From the NCBI RefSeq assembly GCF_041583075.1, contig NZ_JBFHGN010000228.1: DNA of 6,562 nt, one strand, 5' to 3'. The position numbers and the translations under genes are program-made. Position 1 is the stretch's first letter. Every line of letters begins with the position of its first letter. The DNA comes from Pontiella sp041583075. Its GTDB lineage: Bacteria; Verrucomicrobiota; Kiritimatiellia; Kiritimatiellales; Pontiellaceae. Positions 5,296 to 6,562 of this stretch are shown in pieces. The notes beneath the pieces are model-generated. The model searched no databases and had not been told where the DNA came from. It worked only from the letters and a program-made list of their open reading frames with translations.

Positions 5296-6562
5296 CTACC
5301 ACTTGATCACGTTCATGGCGCCGTAGGAGACCCGCTGGGCATCGGAGACCGAGACCCAGCGTTCGGCGAATTTGGGGCCCCAGCTATCGGAGATGGCGAT
5401 TTCCCCGGTCTGCCGGTTGTAGCCGATGATCAGGCAGATGTGTCCGCCCGCCCCGGTATCCTCGGCCTGGCCGGAGTCGTTTTTGTTTTTCACTTCTTTC
5501 CCGTTGCGCCGGGCGGTGTTGTTGTTGGCGGAAAGTTGGAAGGAGGGGGTGCTCAGGAAGCGCCACATGATCGGAAGCCCCTGGTCGATGTACTCCGCAA
5601 GATCTTCCGGCGCCAGCGAGCCGCTGATGGGGTCCAGCTCGCGGCCATTGGAGGAGATGAGCGACTTGGTCGCGTTGAGCATGTCTTCCATGTTGGTGCC
5701 GCCGCCGATGCCGGTATTGCCGGCGAGGGCCAGCAGATACATGTCGGCCGGGATTTCCATGAAGCGCAAATAGCGCTCCCAGGTCGCCGGCGAGCAGTAG
5801 CCCTTCGGGCCTTGGTCGACCATGGGAATGTTCCGGATGATCACGTCGCCGTTGTCGCGCCGTTCGACGCATGAGGCCATGCGCTGCTTGAGTTCGCTCT
5901 CGGTGATCTTCTCCACCCGGCCGGCGCGGTCGGCCCGCTCGGTGGGCATGATGCGCAGGGCAACATATTTGCCCTCGGCCTCGGCCAGCATGATCGCGTG
6001 GTTGTTCCAATCCCAGCGCCAGACCTTCTCGCGCATGTCGCCTTTGCCCAGGGAATCGCGCTTGGGTTCGCCGAGCTTGGAGACCAGGACGTCGTGTATG
6101 TGCCGTCCGCAATCTTCGATCTTCTGGGCCATCTCCTTGATGGTTTTCGGGCTGACGGCGCCGCCGGGTATGGGCATGTCGCCGAGGTTCAGGAAGACGA
6201 ACGAAATGCTGGCGGCGTTTTCTTCCCCGCCGTAGAGCGCGGCGGTGTAGACGGGTTCGTCCAGAATGTTTTCCCGACCGAGCGGGTAGGCGCGGTGGTT
6301 TTCCATGAAGGCGGTTCTCGATTCCTTCTTCAGGCCCATCCGCTTGGCGGCCGCGCCGGTTGCATCGTCCCACAGGTGGTCGTCCTGCCAGATTTGCCGG
6401 CCGAACAGCTCGTTGAGTTCGTTCCACGGCACGGCATGGAGGTCGCCGCGGGCCGGCGCCGCGAGCAGGTCTTCGAGGTGTTTCACATCGGCGGCAACAA
6501 ACGTGTCGAACGGAACCGTGACCGTTTTCCCGCGGGAGGTTTTGAGCATGACGGTCCTGTTG
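5296..6562 (-). CDS. Papain/C39-like cysteine peptidase with SHD1-like N-terminus, 5' end outside window
   Basis: The frame stays open to the window edge. The ATG at 6549 is probably internal: the codons before it read NRTV, so NRTVMLKTSRGKTVTVPF continues a strand pattern typical of SHD1 (SLA1 homology domain 1). Residue numbers count from that Met. The SHD1-like end spans about 1-28. A middle region (about 45-235) is unrecognised, with conserved-looking WRWDWNNHAIML (177-188). The peptidase domain starts with IPMVDQGPKGYCSPATW (241-257). Q246 and C252 have the six-residue spacing of papain's oxyanion Gln and catalytic Cys. The likely His is H370 in AGGHICLIIGYN, and the third residue D388 lies in SDSWGP, where papain has Asn in NSWG. 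A polar insertion rich in Asn and Lys (341-366) precedes the His. SHD1 proteins of PVC bacteria are commonly exported, so a signal peptide may lie beyond the edge. Substrate is unknown. Enolase follows after 137 bases. Confidence 0.8.
   Translation of the reverse strand, partial: NRTVMLKTSRGKTVTVPFDTFVAADVKHLEDLLAAPARGDLHAVPWNELNELFGRQIWQDDHLWDDATGAAAKRMGLKKESRTAFMENHRAYPLGRENILDEPVYTAALYGGEENAASISFVFLNLGDMPIPGGAVSPKTIKEMAQKIEDCGRHIHDVLVSKLGEPKRDSLGKGDMREKVWRWDWNNHAIMLAEAEGKYVALRIMPTERADRAGRVEKITESELKQRMASCVERRDNGDVIIRNIPMVDQGPKGYCSPATWERYLRFMEIPADMYLLALAGNTGIGGGTNMEDMLNATKSLISSNGRELDPISGSLAPEDLAEYIDQGLPIMWRFLSTPSFQLSANNNTARRNGKEVKNKNDSGQAEDTGAGGHICLIIGYNRQTGEIAISDSWGPKFAERWVSVSDAQRVSYGAMNVIKW

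Noticed and set aside
5384..6427. Second minus-strand frame of 347 codons inside the peptidase gene
   Set aside because: It is an out-of-frame shadow rich in Arg, His and Gly. The peptidase motifs are in the other frame.
1..6562. A new multi-gene defence or biosynthetic system
   Set aside because: The genes point in different directions, have separate control signals, and comprise one housekeeping enzyme, one transporter, one peptidase and two proteins of unknown function with no visible shared role.

Overview
The window looks like chromosomal DNA from a GC-rich member of the PVC bacteria, most plausibly Kiritimatiellota (Pontiella-like) or a close relative. This is an inference from three things: a DUF2851 protein, a cysteine peptidase with an SHD1-like N-terminus of the kind common in planctomycete and verrucomicrobial secreted proteins, and the character of the bacterial enolase. 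No rRNA or other decisive marker is present. There are five protein genes, four on the minus strand and one on the plus strand, and no sign of phage, transposase or CRISPR.

Layout. Bases 1-319 hold three head-to-tail copies of a roughly 110-base palindromic repeat, which stop four bases short of the MFS stop codon. A minus-strand pair follows: a DUF2851 protein of unknown function (1835-3181), then a 12-helix MFS transporter (324-1784). They are separated by 50 bases that contain a perfect small hairpin. Diverging from this pair is a plus-strand gene for an unrecognised 170-residue soluble protein (3277-3789). It faces enolase (minus, 3881-5158) across a shared intergenic terminator whose strong direction serves enolase. 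Upstream of enolase on the same strand is a papain/C39-like cysteine peptidase (5296 to the window edge). Its 5' end lies outside the window.

How the genes relate. Enolase is the glycolytic housekeeping gene and appears to have its own promoter, ribosome binding site and terminator, so it is probably a stand-alone unit behind the peptidase gene. DUF2851 and the MFS transporter are probably co-transcribed from a promoter inside the 95-base divergent region. That promoter is placed so that the DUF2851 message could be leaderless. Nothing visible links the five genes into one pathway.

I see no obvious new multi-gene system. The points most worth a second look are the structured repeat array, the possible leaderless start of the DUF2851 gene, the nuclease-like residue pattern in DUF2851, the SHD1-plus-papain-like architecture of the peptidase, and an atypical metal-site loop in enolase.
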